A stretch of DNA of 27,047 nucleotides from JBCCFW01 sp039029535 (GTDB lineage Bacteria > Acidobacteriota > JBCCFW01): positions 1-27,047 of the forward strand of contig JBCCFW010000098.1 in assembly GCA_039029535.1 (NCBI GenBank), given 5' to 3'. The translations under genes and the position numbers were made by a program. This document shows, piece by piece, positions 6,934-14,807 of this stretch. The notes under the pieces were generated by a model, which was not told where the DNA came from, did no database searches, and worked only from the letters and a program-made list of their open reading frames with translations. Every line of letters starts with the position of its first letter. Position 1 is the stretch's first letter.

Positions 6934-9740
6934 CGGCGAGCCTCGCGCTCGTCCTCCTCGCCTGCTCGGGTCCGGACCCGCAGCAGGACGACGCCCCGCG
7001 TGACCTGCACGACCTCGTCGACAGCACCACCATCATCCTCCGAGGTCATCACGAGCTGACCACGCGCGCCGACGGCGTAGTCGTCCCCGTCGTGTTCGAC
7101 GAAGGCGAGCTCGGGCTCTGCTTCGAGGTACCTGCGGCCGTGAACACCAGCCACTGGGACGCCACCCTGTGGCTCGAGTCGCATCCCGACGACCGTCACG
7201 TCAGCGAGCCCGTCCGGCTGGGGCGCACGACCTGTTTCGATCGACCGCCCGGTCCGATGACGGAGGCGACCGCGCTCTGCGGCACCCTGCGACACGGCTT
7301 CACCGGCGAGGAGGTCACGCTGCCTTGCCTCTCCTTCGAAGCACGACCGCGACCAGCCGAGTACGGCGCTCTGCTTCAGGAGATGGGCGCCACCTTCCGT
7401 CAGGCGGCCAGCCTCCCCATCGCTGAGCTGGCGCAGCGTTTCGAAGACCTGGCGTCGCGTGCCGAAGCCGGCGGGCATCTCGTCCTCGCCAGCCGCCTTC
7501 GGATGATCGCCATCTACCAGGAACGCCGGTCCGGCGTGCCCGAGGCGCTCGACGCCGCCACCGCCCGAGCCGCGCGAGCGCCCGAGTGGTTCGACGAGCC
7601 GGCCGCTCATCGCTGGGCCGCGCTGTGGAGTCACGAGCGATCGCAGCTCGCCCTGGCTCGAGGCTGGGATCTCGAAGACGCCTTGCGTCACTCGCGGGAG
7701 GCCGCGCGTCGCTTCCGACTCGTCGCCGACCACTTGTCGGTGAGCTCCGGGATGCTCGAAGCCGACATCCTCGCGCGCGCCGGCGCCGTCGACGAGGCCT
7801 GCCACCTTCTCCGCACGCGCCTGGCCGAGTGCGCCACGGCCGCCTGCGATCCCAAGGCGCTGGGAGCAGGCAAGACGACGCTGGCCTGGCTGCTCATCCA
7901 ATCCCCCGACCCGGAGCCCCGCGACGTCGACGAGGCGTTGCTTCTCCTGCGCGAAGCGCTCGACGTGGCCGTCGGCAACGACCTCGAGCGCGCCAACGTG
8001 CTCGTGAACCTCGCCCATGCCTCGGCTCTCGCCGGTGAAGACCCTGACGAGTCGCTCACCGAGGCCGAAGCGCTTTACGGTCCCTCGCTCGAGAGCGGCT
8101 CGGAGAAGGCCCGCGGCCTCGCCCGCTGGGCGTTGGCGGCCCGCGCGCTGTTCGCTCACACCGTCGGTGACGAAGCCACGGCTCTCGCGCTCTGCGAGCA
8201 GGTCGGCTCGGATCCCGCGCTGCATCGACTCGCCGCCTGGGGTCAAAGCTGCGCGAGTGACGCCCTTCGCCGGCAAGGCCGACTCGACCTCGCCGCCGAG
8301 GCGAACGAGCGCGCGTTGCTCCTCCACTCCTACGCGACTCGTCACCCCCTCGCCCACGACGTCGTCGTCGGTCTCACGCGACGGGCCGAGGACCTCTACC
8401 GGGGGATCCGCCTCGCTCTCGAACGCGACGACGACGCGCGCCTGCAGTCCTTGCTGGCCGAGGTCGACAGGCTCGACGCGGCGCGTCCCTGCACGACCCC
8501 GACCGACCCGGCGCTCACCGCCCGCTGGAAGCAGCTCATCGGCGAGCTCGTCGCGCTCGAGGGTCCAGCGTCCGGCCGATGGCGCGAGCAGCGACGAGCA
8601 CCCGAGCGCGCGGTCCGACGCGAGCTCCAGGACCTCGCCCGCTCGGTCCGCTGCGAGGACGAAGGCGCGCCGATGGGTGCCGAGAGTGGACCGAGCTTTC
8701 GCGCGATCCCGCTCGAAGACGAGGTCCTGCTTCTCCGACGCGACGCCACGGGTCGCACGACGCTGCACCGGCGGACGAGCCTGCCGCGTCGCGAGCTGAG
8801 GTCACGCCTCGACCGCATCCACGCCGAGCTCGCGGGCGTGAGCGTCCTCGACGATCGCGGCTGGCGCGAGCTCGTGGCTCCGATCGCGGCAGCGCTCGTG
8901 CCGTCGCCCGAGGATCTCGACACGGTCACGAGCTTCGCCCTCCACGGACCCTTGCAGTCGACACCCTTGGCCGCCCTCCCCCTTCCCGGTGACACCACGC
9001 GCTTCCTCTGCGACGCGACCGTGCCCGTTCACTGGGTCCCGCGACGGGCAGCCCCGTCGGCGACGTCCTCACGAACGACGAGCCCACCGCTCTTCGTCGT
9101 CGATCCCAGCGGCGACCTCCCCGGCGCTCGACGCTCGCTCGCGACCTACCAGCGTCTCGCACCCGACGGCCGCTTCCTCGTCGAGACGGCGGCGGAGCGC
9201 GACGAGGTGCTCGGGGCGATCCCGACGGCTCGCTGGCTCCACGTCGACGCGCACGCCCGCTTCGAGCCGGGCTTCCCCGAGCTGTCGTCACTGCTCCTGG
9301 CCGACGGGCCGCTGACCGTCCCCGAGCTCACGCGGCAGGTCGCCGGGCTCGAGCTCGCCAACCTCCGCGGCTGCAGCACGGGGCGCTCGCCCGTGAGCGC
9401 GGGGACCGGCCGCTACGGCCTGGCGGGGGCGCTCGTGCGCGCCGGCGTGCCGTCGGTGGTGGCGGCAGGCACGGCGCTGTCCGACGAGACGGCGCCGGTC
9501 TTCAACGGCCGATTCCACGCGGCGCTCGCCGAGGGTGAGGGGGCCGCCGCCGCCTTCGGCGCGGGCGTGAGAGAAGCCCGGAACCGGCTTCCTGCTGCCC
9601 GCTGGGCCCCGCTCATGCTCGTGGGCAGCGGGCGCGGCACTTCACCTCGTTCGGAAAACCAGTCCGTGGTGACTCCCCCCTTGATGAGGAGGGGTGCCGA
9701 CGCCACCCGACCGCCCGAACGACAAGGAGATCAAGGGTGA
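6906..9740 (+). CDS. TPR-CHAT caspase-fold lipoprotein (putative protease)
   Basis: The ATG at 6906 starts a lipoprotein signal (MRATRAVGLTASLALVLLAC, Cys about 20) inside the end of the sigma gene. The 944-residue protein has an N-terminal beta-rich part (about 35-150), a long alpha-helical TPR-like array (about 160-560) and a C-terminal CHAT domain (about 660-930). The caspase-like dyad is visible: RWLHVDAHARF (His779 or His783) and LANLRGCSTG (Cys823). After it come GLAGALVRAGVPSVVAAG and a C-terminal WAPLMLVGSG, both typical of CHAT. CHAT domains with TPRs include separase-like and CRISPR-associated Csx29 proteases. It is predicted to be an envelope-anchored cysteine protease. A GTGA overlap links it to the following membrane protein. 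Confidence 0.88.
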   Translation: MRATRAVGLTASLALVLLACSGPDPQQDDAPRDLHDLVDSTTIILRGHHELTTRADGVVVPVVFDEGELGLCFEVPAAVNTSHWDATLWLESHPDDRHVSEPVRLGRTTCFDRPPGPMTEATALCGTLRHGFTGEEVTLPCLSFEARPRPAEYGALLQEMGATFRQAASLPIAELAQRFEDLASRAEAGGHLVLASRLRMIAIYQERRSGVPEALDAATARAARAPEWFDEPAAHRWAALWSHERSQLALARGWDLEDALRHSREAARRFRLVADHLSVSSGMLEADILARAGAVDEACHLLRTRLAECATAACDPKALGAGKTTLAWLLIQSPDPEPRDVDEALLLLREALDVAVGNDLERANVLVNLAHASALAGEDPDESLTEAEALYGPSLESGSEKARGLARWALAARALFAHTVGDEATALALCEQVGSDPALHRLAAWGQSCASDALRRQGRLDLAAEANERALLLHSYATRHPLAHDVVVGLTRRAEDLYRGIRLALERDDDARLQSLLAEVDRLDAARPCTTPTDPALTARWKQLIGELVALEGPASGRWREQRRAPERAVRRELQDLARSVRCEDEGAPMGAESGPSFRAIPLEDEVLLLRRDATGRTTLHRRTSLPRRELRSRLDRIHAELAGVSVLDDRGWRELVAPIAAALVPSPEDLDTVTSFALHGPLQSTPLAALPLPGDTTRFLCDATVPVHWVPRRAAPSATSSRTTSPPLFVVDPSGDLPGARRSLATYQRLAPDGRFLVETAAERDEVLGAIPTARWLHVDAHARFEPGFPELSSLLLADGPLTVPELTRQVAGLELANLRGCSTGRSPVSAGTGRYGLAGALVRAGVPSVVAAGTALSDETAPVFNGRFHAALAEGEGAAAAFGAGVREARNRLPAARWAPLMLVGSGRGTSPRSENQSVVTPPLMRRGADATRPPERQGDQG

Positions 9741-10546
9741 CCCGGCCATCTTGGAACGAGCTCATGAGACGACTCGCGGCGCACGCCGAGGAGACCGACG
9801 GCCGCGATCCGCCGCCGGTCCCGTCGGACGCCGAGCTCACGGCCTACCGCGATGGCCGGCTGGACGACGCCGACCGATCCCGCGTCGAGCACGCGCTTGG
9901 AAACAACATCGCGGCGCGCGACCGCCTCGTCAAGCTGGCCGGCCTGGAGGAGCCGCCGGCGGAGTTGCGTGGCCGGATCCTCGACGGGCCTGACGAGGCC
10001 ACCCGCTTTCGACCGACCGCTCCCTCATGGCTACTACCGGGTCTCGGTCTCGCAGCGGCGGCCGCGGTGATCCTCGTGGTGATGAACCCGTTCCGCGACG
10101 ACGCAGGTCGTGAGCTTCCGCCGGGTCTCGTCTTCGACGTGCGGGTCGAGGCCGCCGCCGCCGTGCGGTCGACGGACGCTCCCCCGACCTCGACGCCCGT
10201 GCTGCCGTCGACGTCCGTGAGCATCTACGTCGAGCCGCCAGATCGGGGAACGCCGGGCCTCGAGTTCGGTCTCTACCGCGTCGACGGCGATCGCTTGCGG
10301 CGAGTGACCGAGTCCGACGGTCTTCAGGTGGAGCAAGCCGAGGGAGCCGCCAAGCTCGTCGTGCCGGCACGCGCGATCGGTGGGGACATCGCCGGCAGCC
10401 ATCCCTTCGTGGTCGCCATCGCAAGGGAGGGTGTCTTGCCCGACGAACGGATCGTGGCGGACGCGAACCGACTCGACGAGAGCCTGCGCGACACCGACCC
10501 GCTGCTGGCGTACACCCACTCGATCACCATCGCGCCGACTCCCTGA
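9737..10546 (+). CDS. Single-pass membrane protein, putative anti-sigma factor
   Basis: GTG at 9737 overlaps the CHAT stop (GTGA) and has AAGGAG eight bases upstream. The 269-residue protein has a cytoplasmic N-terminus (1-97) containing SDAELTAYRDGRLDDADRSRVEHALGNNIAARDRLVKL, the helical pattern of zinc-finger-type anti-sigma domains. It has no cysteine at all, so the HxxxCxxC zinc site is absent. One transmembrane helix follows (about 98-116, flanked by RFRP and NPFRDD). The extracytoplasmic part (117-269) is beta-rich, with VSIYVEPPDRG and a FVVAIAREG strand. In an operon with a sigma factor this fits an anti-sigma factor with a sensing domain outside. Binding to the sigma factor is inference. 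An alternative role is a CHAT partner or sensor. Confidence 0.7.
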   Translation: MTRPSWNELMRRLAAHAEETDGRDPPPVPSDAELTAYRDGRLDDADRSRVEHALGNNIAARDRLVKLAGLEEPPAELRGRILDGPDEATRFRPTAPSWLLPGLGLAAAAAVILVVMNPFRDDAGRELPPGLVFDVRVEAAAAVRSTDAPPTSTPVLPSTSVSIYVEPPDRGTPGLEFGLYRVDGDRLRRVTESDGLQVEQAEGAAKLVVPARAIGGDIAGSHPFVVAIAREGVLPDERIVADANRLDESLRDTDPLLAYTHSITIAPTP

Positions 10547-10547
10547 C

Positions 10548-10597
10548 GCACGAACGCCGGCGCGAGGGCTCGGGAAGCCCTGGCACCGGCGTCGTGC
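10548..10597. terminator. Two-part hairpin between convergent genes
   Basis: GCACGAACGCCGG (10548-10560) pairs with CCGGCGTCGTGC (10586-10597) with one bulged A, enclosing an inner stem AGGGCT (10565-10570) / AGCCCT (10576-10581). It starts 2 nt after the putative anti-sigma stop and 25 bp from the serine hydrolase stop. It probably ends transcription from both sides. There is no T-tract, so its strength as an intrinsic terminator is uncertain. Confidence 0.6.
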
Positions 10598-10621
10598 ATC
10601 GAGTGAGCAGGAAGAGAGCGT

Positions 10622-12424
10622 TCAGTCCTCCCAGTACCAGGCATCGTCGAAGGCATCACGCAGCTCGACACACTGGTAGTTGTAGGTCCCGAGACGCGAG
10701 TTGATGAGGAGACCGGCCTGGATGCCGTTGGTGTACTTCATCACGCAGACGTCCATGCCCGAGTCGTTGTCGATGCCGAGGTCGCCGCCGTGGTTGCGGT
10801 AGACGCCGTGAGCGCCATAGCCCCAGGACCAGTCCTGCGGGTTGTTCCAGCCGGTGAACTCGGACTCCATGTAAGCCCGCGCCTCGGCTGACAGCAGGGT
10901 CCCGTCCTGCGAGAGGGCACCCAGGAAGCGGGCGAGGTCCACGGCCGAGAGGTACCAGCCACCGCCTCCAGACCAGAGAGTCCAGTTGCCGGGGTGCGTG
11001 CCGGCGACGGTGTCGTCGGCGAAGTTGTACTCCAGCGCGGCGTTCGTCGAATCCTGGTCGCAGCTCGCCGAGAAGACGAACGCCGGCTTGAGCACGTACT
11101 CGCGAACGTAGACCACGTACAAGACCGCGTGGGCGAGGTCGGCCGGCACCGCGGGAAGCACCTCGGCCGGATCGAAGCCCCAGAGGTACGGGAGGATGAT
11201 CCTGAACATCGCGTAGTTCGTGTTCTGGTACGCATAGACGGCGCGATCCTCGGGCGTGGAGGCGTTGTTGGCCTCGATGTAGCTCTTGAGGCTGTTGTAG
11301 CCATAGGAGTCGTTCGCGTTGTCGTTGAGACCGCTGCGGTGCTTCATGAGGTTCTCGAAGGTCACGTCCTCGATGCTCTCGTCGGGCTCCCAGTCCGTCG
11401 GCAACCAGTCGATGATGCTGGAGGTCGGCGAGACGTTCTTCTCGTCGAGGAGCTGCAGCACGGCGGTCGCCGTGATGGTCTTGGAGACGCTGGCGATGTT
11501 CATCCGGTACGTCTGGTTCTGCTCGAGGAGACCGTCCGCCGTCTTGCGGGCCAGGCCGATGCCGTCGGCGTGCACCATGACGCCGTCCTCCACGACCGAG
11601 AACGCGTAACCGACGGTCTCGTCGTCGAAGGTGTCGCGGATGTTTTGAATGAACGTCGCCCGGTCGAACTTCATGTTGACGTCGTTGGAGACGAGGTCCA
11701 TCAGCGGGCCGAGGCCGTCGGAGACGGGGCCGCGGCTCATGAGGTCGTCGGAGAGGTCGAGCAGGGCCTGCATGTCGGCCGTGCTGTCTCGGCCGGCTCC
11801 GGTGCTCTCGAAGAGATCGAGCGCCTCGACCGCGAGCGAACGGGCGATGTCGGCGACGCGCTGGAGGAACTCGGCACCCGCACGCGGTCCGAGCTGACGA
11901 GCGTCGAGCGCGGCCTCGAGATCCTGGGCGGCGAGCTGGAGCCCGGCGAGTGGACGGACACGACCGGCGTCGAGCTCTCGCTGCGACGCGGCGGCCTCCT
12001 CGACGCGGAGGATGGCGCGACGCAGGAGCGGCTGGTCACGACGACGACGCTCCTCGACCCTTCGCATGTCGTCGACGAGCGCGTCCATGAGGTCCCACGA
12101 GCGCGGTCCGGCGTCGTCGCGGTACTCGGGCGGCGCCTGAAGTCGGGTCATCGCCTCGCGGCTCGGCTCGGGAGCGCTGGCGAGCGTCGCGACGAGAGCG
12201 TCGACCTCGGCCCAGTCGATGGGTGGGTGGACGTTGCGCCTGGCACAGGCACGGCTGCGGAGAGGACGGTGACGATGACCGGGACCTTCGAAGCAGTCAC
12301 GGCCGACGTGCGGGGAGCCACCACGACCGCGGTCGCGGCCACGATCGAGGGAGGGCTGGCTCGCGGCCACCGTGGCGGTGAGCGCGAACACTGCGAGGGT
12401 CAGGGAACGGGTCGTGCTGAACAT
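10622..12424 (-). CDS. Secreted serine hydrolase, beta-lactamase/PBP-like (S12 family), copy A
   Basis: This 600-residue protein has a Sec signal (about 1-22), an Arg/Gly/Asp-rich basic stretch with DRGRDRGRGG (about 28-66) and a helical N-terminal domain (about 67-250). A serine hydrolase domain follows, with SxxK as SVSK (Ser312, Lys315), the YxN motif YQN (399-401) and NHGG (544-547) in place of KTG. These fit class C beta-lactamase-related proteins: DD-peptidases, esterases and beta-lactamases. The substrate cannot be told. The ATG at 12424 has CAGGAG about ten bases upstream. It is a paralogue of the gene at 12730-14538, in tandem on the same strand; each has its own sigma-54-like promoter. 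Confidence 0.88.
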   Translation of the reverse strand: MFSTTRSLTLAVFALTATVAASQPSLDRGRDRGRGGSPHVGRDCFEGPGHRHRPLRSRACARRNVHPPIDWAEVDALVATLASAPEPSREAMTRLQAPPEYRDDAGPRSWDLMDALVDDMRRVEERRRRDQPLLRRAILRVEEAAASQRELDAGRVRPLAGLQLAAQDLEAALDARQLGPRAGAEFLQRVADIARSLAVEALDLFESTGAGRDSTADMQALLDLSDDLMSRGPVSDGLGPLMDLVSNDVNMKFDRATFIQNIRDTFDDETVGYAFSVVEDGVMVHADGIGLARKTADGLLEQNQTYRMNIASVSKTITATAVLQLLDEKNVSPTSSIIDWLPTDWEPDESIEDVTFENLMKHRSGLNDNANDSYGYNSLKSYIEANNASTPEDRAVYAYQNTNYAMFRIILPYLWGFDPAEVLPAVPADLAHAVLYVVYVREYVLKPAFVFSASCDQDSTNAALEYNFADDTVAGTHPGNWTLWSGGGGWYLSAVDLARFLGALSQDGTLLSAEARAYMESEFTGWNNPQDWSWGYGAHGVYRNHGGDLGIDNDSGMDVCVMKYTNGIQAGLLINSRLGTYNYQCVELRDAFDDAWYWED

Positions 12425-12480
12425 GGGCAGGGACTCCTGGGAGCGAGCGGCCGGGATGGCGCCGCACGGGAGTCACTGAG

Positions 12481-12495
12481 GCAAGGGGGATGCCA
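12481..12495 (-). promoter_or_regulatory. Sigma-54-like -24/-12 promoter of serine hydrolase A
   Basis: The minus strand reads TGGCAT-CCCCC-TTGC, placing GG and GC exactly ten bases apart as in the sigma-54 consensus TGGCAC-N5-TTGC. The expected transcription start is about 12470, giving a leader of about 45 nt. The same element lies at the same place before the paralogue. Sigma-54 promoters need an enhancer-binding activator; none is encoded in this window. Confidence 0.55.
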
Positions 12496-12537
12496 GGGGC
12501 CTCAGGCTGCCGGAAGAGCGAGTGGGAAACCCCTCCG

Positions 12538-12549
12538 TTTCAGCCACTT
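12538..12549 (-). promoter_or_regulatory. Conserved upstream box of serine hydrolase A
   Basis: The minus strand reads AAGTGGCTGAAA, 43 bp upstream of the -24 element. The paralogue has AAGTGACTGAAA at 14657-14668, 44 bp from its own -24 element, while the sequence between is less conserved. It could be an activator or bending-protein site. Shared ancestry of the duplicated upstream region is the simpler explanation. Confidence 0.3.
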
Positions 12550-12600
12550 CCAGGACCCGACCCGTCGGAATGGACGGCTCACCACGACGCCTCGGGCACC

Positions 12601-12709
12601 CGAACGCTCGTTCGTACCCACGAACGGCGAAGACCACCCGAGACCGCCGAGAACCCGCGTCTCCCGACGGCACGAACGAACGGACGGCCCCCGCCCGTTC
12701 GTTCGCGCC
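12601..12709. repeat. Cluster of CGAACG/CGTTCG palindromic repeats
   Basis: Seven copies of CGAACG or its complement CGTTCG lie within about 105 bp (12601, 12609, 12621, 12673, 12677, 12696, 12700). They form a hairpin CGTTCGT/ACGAACG (12609-12615 with 12620-12626). A stronger one pairs 12669-12683 with 12695-12709, matching at 14 of 15 positions with an 11-nt loop. The latter lies 20-60 bp past the stop of serine hydrolase B and may serve as its terminator or 3' mRNA stabiliser. The 305-bp gap 12425-12729 holds this cluster and the promoter region of copy A; no gene is seen. Confidence 0.55.
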
Positions 12710-12729
12710 ACGCGCCGGATCGGGAGAGC

Positions 12730-14538
12730 TCAGTCCTCCCAGCCCCAAGAGGCATCGAAGGCGTCGCGGAGCTCGATGCACTGGTAGGCGTGACCACCGA
12801 GACGCGAGTTGATGAGCAGCGCCGCCTGGATCCCGTTGGTGTACTTCATGACGCAAGCACCCATGCCGGGATCCTCATCGACGCCGAGGTCACCACCGTG
12901 ATTCCGGTAGACGCCGTGGTTCCCGTAGCCCCAGGACCAGTCCTCCGGGTTGTTCCAGCCCGCGAACTGAGCGTCCATGTAGGCGCGGACACCGGGAGGC
13001 AGCAGCGTCCCATCGTTCGAGAGAGCGGCGAGGAACTCACCGAGCTCTTCGGCGGAGAGGTACCAGCCGCCACCACCGGCCAGGAGTCGCCAGTCGCCGG
13101 GATGCGTGGAGGCGACGGTGGGGTCGTCGAAGTTGTACTCCAGCGGTGCGCTCGTCGGGTCCTGATCGCAATCCGCGGTGAGCACGCCGGCCGGCCTCAG
13201 CACGTACTCGCGAACGTAGACGATGTAGAACGCGGCGTGGGCGACGTCGGCCGAGAACGAGGGCAGGACCTCGGCCGGGTCGTAGCCCCAGAGGTACGGG
13301 AGGATGACGCGGAACAACGCAAAGTTCGTGTTCTGGTACTGGTAGACGGCTCGATCTTCGGCGGTCGAGGCGTCGTCGGCTTCGATGTAGCTCTTGAGAC
13401 GATCGTAGTTGTAGGACCGATTGCGGTTCTGATCGAGGCCGCTCCGGTGATTCATGAGGTTCAGGAAGGTCACCTGCTCGATGCTCTCGTCGGGCTCCCA
13501 GCTCGGCGGCAGCCAGTCGATGATGCTCGAGGTCGGTGAGATCCCCTTCTCTTGCAGGAGCTGCAACACGGCCGTCGCGGTGATGGTCTTCGACACGCTG
13601 GCGACGTTCATCCGGTAGGACGGGCTCTGGAACTGGAAGGGCGCGTCCTCCGCCTTCCGCGCCAGGCCGACGGCATCGGCATGCACGACCACGCCGTCCT
13701 CGACGATGGAGAAGGCGTAGCCGACGGTCTCGTCGTCGAAGGTGTCGCGGATGTTCTGGATGAACTCTTCCCGGTTGAACTTCAGGTTCGCGTAGCTCGA
13801 AGCGGCCTCCATCAGGGGCGGAAACCCGTCGGGGATCGGCGCGCTCACCATGAGCTCGTCGGAGAGCTCGACCAAGGCGACGAGCTCCGCCACGCGACCC
13901 CGCGGCGCTCCCCGGCTCTCGACGAGCTCGATGACCTCGACGGCGAGCGAACGCCCGATGGCCGCGATGCGTCGCAGGAACACGTCGGCGGCTCGCGCTC
14001 GAACCTGGCCTGCTGCCATGGCGGCCTCGAGATCCTGGGCGGCGAGCTGAAGCCGAGCGAGGGGTCGCGTGCGACCGCTGTCGAGCTCACGCTGCGAGGC
14101 CGAGGCTTCCTCGACGCGACGGATGGCGCGGCGGAGCAACGGTTGGTCGCGTCGGCTCCGCTCATCGAGGGACCGCATGTCGGCGGCGAGCTCGTCCATG
14201 AGATCCCACGAACGCGGCTCGTCGTCGGGTCGCTGCTCGGGCGGTGCCTGGAGCCGAGCCATCGCCTCGCGACTCGGTGTCTCGGCACGTTGGAGAACCT
14301 CGGCCAGGGCATCGACCTCGGCCCAGTCCACCGGAGGATCGACGTTGCGCCTCGCGCAGTTGCGCCTCCGGAGAGGGTCGTGGCTGCGTCCACGACCCTC
14401 GGAGCAGTCGCGATCCACCTGCGGGATGCGACCACCGCGGTCACGACCGCGGCCGCGATCGGAAGAGGGCTCGCCCACCGCCACGGTAGCGGTGAGCACG
14501 AGCAGTGAGAAGGTCAGGGCGGAAAACGTCTTGAACAT
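12730..14538 (-). CDS. Secreted serine hydrolase, beta-lactamase/PBP-like (S12 family), copy B
   Basis: The start at 14538 (MFKTFSALTF) aligns with the start of copy A and has the same CAGGAGTCCCTGCC leader; an open frame begins 30 bp upstream but lacks support. The 602-residue product repeats the layout of copy A: signal peptide (about 1-22), Arg-rich DRGRGRDRGG stretch, helical domain, then SVSK (Ser314, Lys317), YQN (401-403) and NHGG (545-548). The catalytic domain is very similar to copy A, including DTFDDETVGYAFS and WSWGYG. The N-terminal part and linkers are more diverged. Both copies look intact, which suggests retained and possibly specialised functions. The substrate is unknown; peptidoglycan peptides or esters are possible. 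Confidence 0.88.
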   Translation of the reverse strand: MFKTFSALTFSLLVLTATVAVGEPSSDRGRGRDRGGRIPQVDRDCSEGRGRSHDPLRRRNCARRNVDPPVDWAEVDALAEVLQRAETPSREAMARLQAPPEQRPDDEPRSWDLMDELAADMRSLDERSRRDQPLLRRAIRRVEEASASQRELDSGRTRPLARLQLAAQDLEAAMAAGQVRARAADVFLRRIAAIGRSLAVEVIELVESRGAPRGRVAELVALVELSDELMVSAPIPDGFPPLMEAASSYANLKFNREEFIQNIRDTFDDETVGYAFSIVEDGVVVHADAVGLARKAEDAPFQFQSPSYRMNVASVSKTITATAVLQLLQEKGISPTSSIIDWLPPSWEPDESIEQVTFLNLMNHRSGLDQNRNRSYNYDRLKSYIEADDASTAEDRAVYQYQNTNFALFRVILPYLWGYDPAEVLPSFSADVAHAAFYIVYVREYVLRPAGVLTADCDQDPTSAPLEYNFDDPTVASTHPGDWRLLAGGGGWYLSAEELGEFLAALSNDGTLLPPGVRAYMDAQFAGWNNPEDWSWGYGNHGVYRNHGGDLGVDEDPGMGACVMKYTNGIQAALLINSRLGGHAYQCIELRDAFDASWGWED

Positions 14539-14598
14539 CGGCAGGGACTCCTGAGCGTGGACGGCCAAGAGGGTGGGCGTCGCACGTCAGCTCCCAAG

Positions 14599-14613
14599 GC
14601 AAGGCGGGTGCCA
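14599..14613 (-). promoter_or_regulatory. Sigma-54-like -24/-12 promoter of serine hydrolase B
   Basis: The minus strand reads TGGCAC-CCGCC-TTGC, a full match to the conserved -24 (TGGCAC) and -12 (TTGC) blocks with correct spacing. The predicted transcription start is near 14588, giving a leader of about 50 nt before the ATG at 14538. It is paired with the same element before copy A. Confidence 0.6.
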
Positions 14614-14656
14614 AGAGGCCTCGCAGCCCCTCCCTCGTGATGTACAAGAAGCTTCC

Positions 14657-14668
14657 TTTCAGTCACTT
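14657..14668 (-). promoter_or_regulatory. Conserved upstream box of serine hydrolase B
   Basis: The minus strand reads AAGTGACTGAAA, matching the box before copy A at 11 of 12 positions and at nearly the same distance from the -24 element. It lies in the 269-bp divergent region shared with the ADP-ribosylglycohydrolase gene; no other feature was recognised there. Confidence 0.3.
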
Positions 14669-14807
14669 GGGAGCCAAGTCGAAGCCCGGTCCCCGACGAC
14701 ACCACGCCGCCCCGTGAGTCCGAAAGATTCTTCGCACCACGAAAGGACCTGCGTGCTCTGGACGCAGGTCACGAGCCGCCGCCGACCACGGGTGCCACCA
14801 TCCCCTC

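Noticed and set aside
6867..8768. 633-residue minus-strand open frame opposite the CHAT gene
   Set aside because: It is low-complexity Arg/Glu/Gly-rich with no recognisable domain, while the plus strand encodes a lipoprotein with TPR and CHAT motifs.
10994..12787. 597-residue plus-strand open frame opposite serine hydrolase A
   Set aside because: Antisense shadow; the minus strand has a signal peptide and SxxK, YxN and HGG motifs shared with its paralogue.
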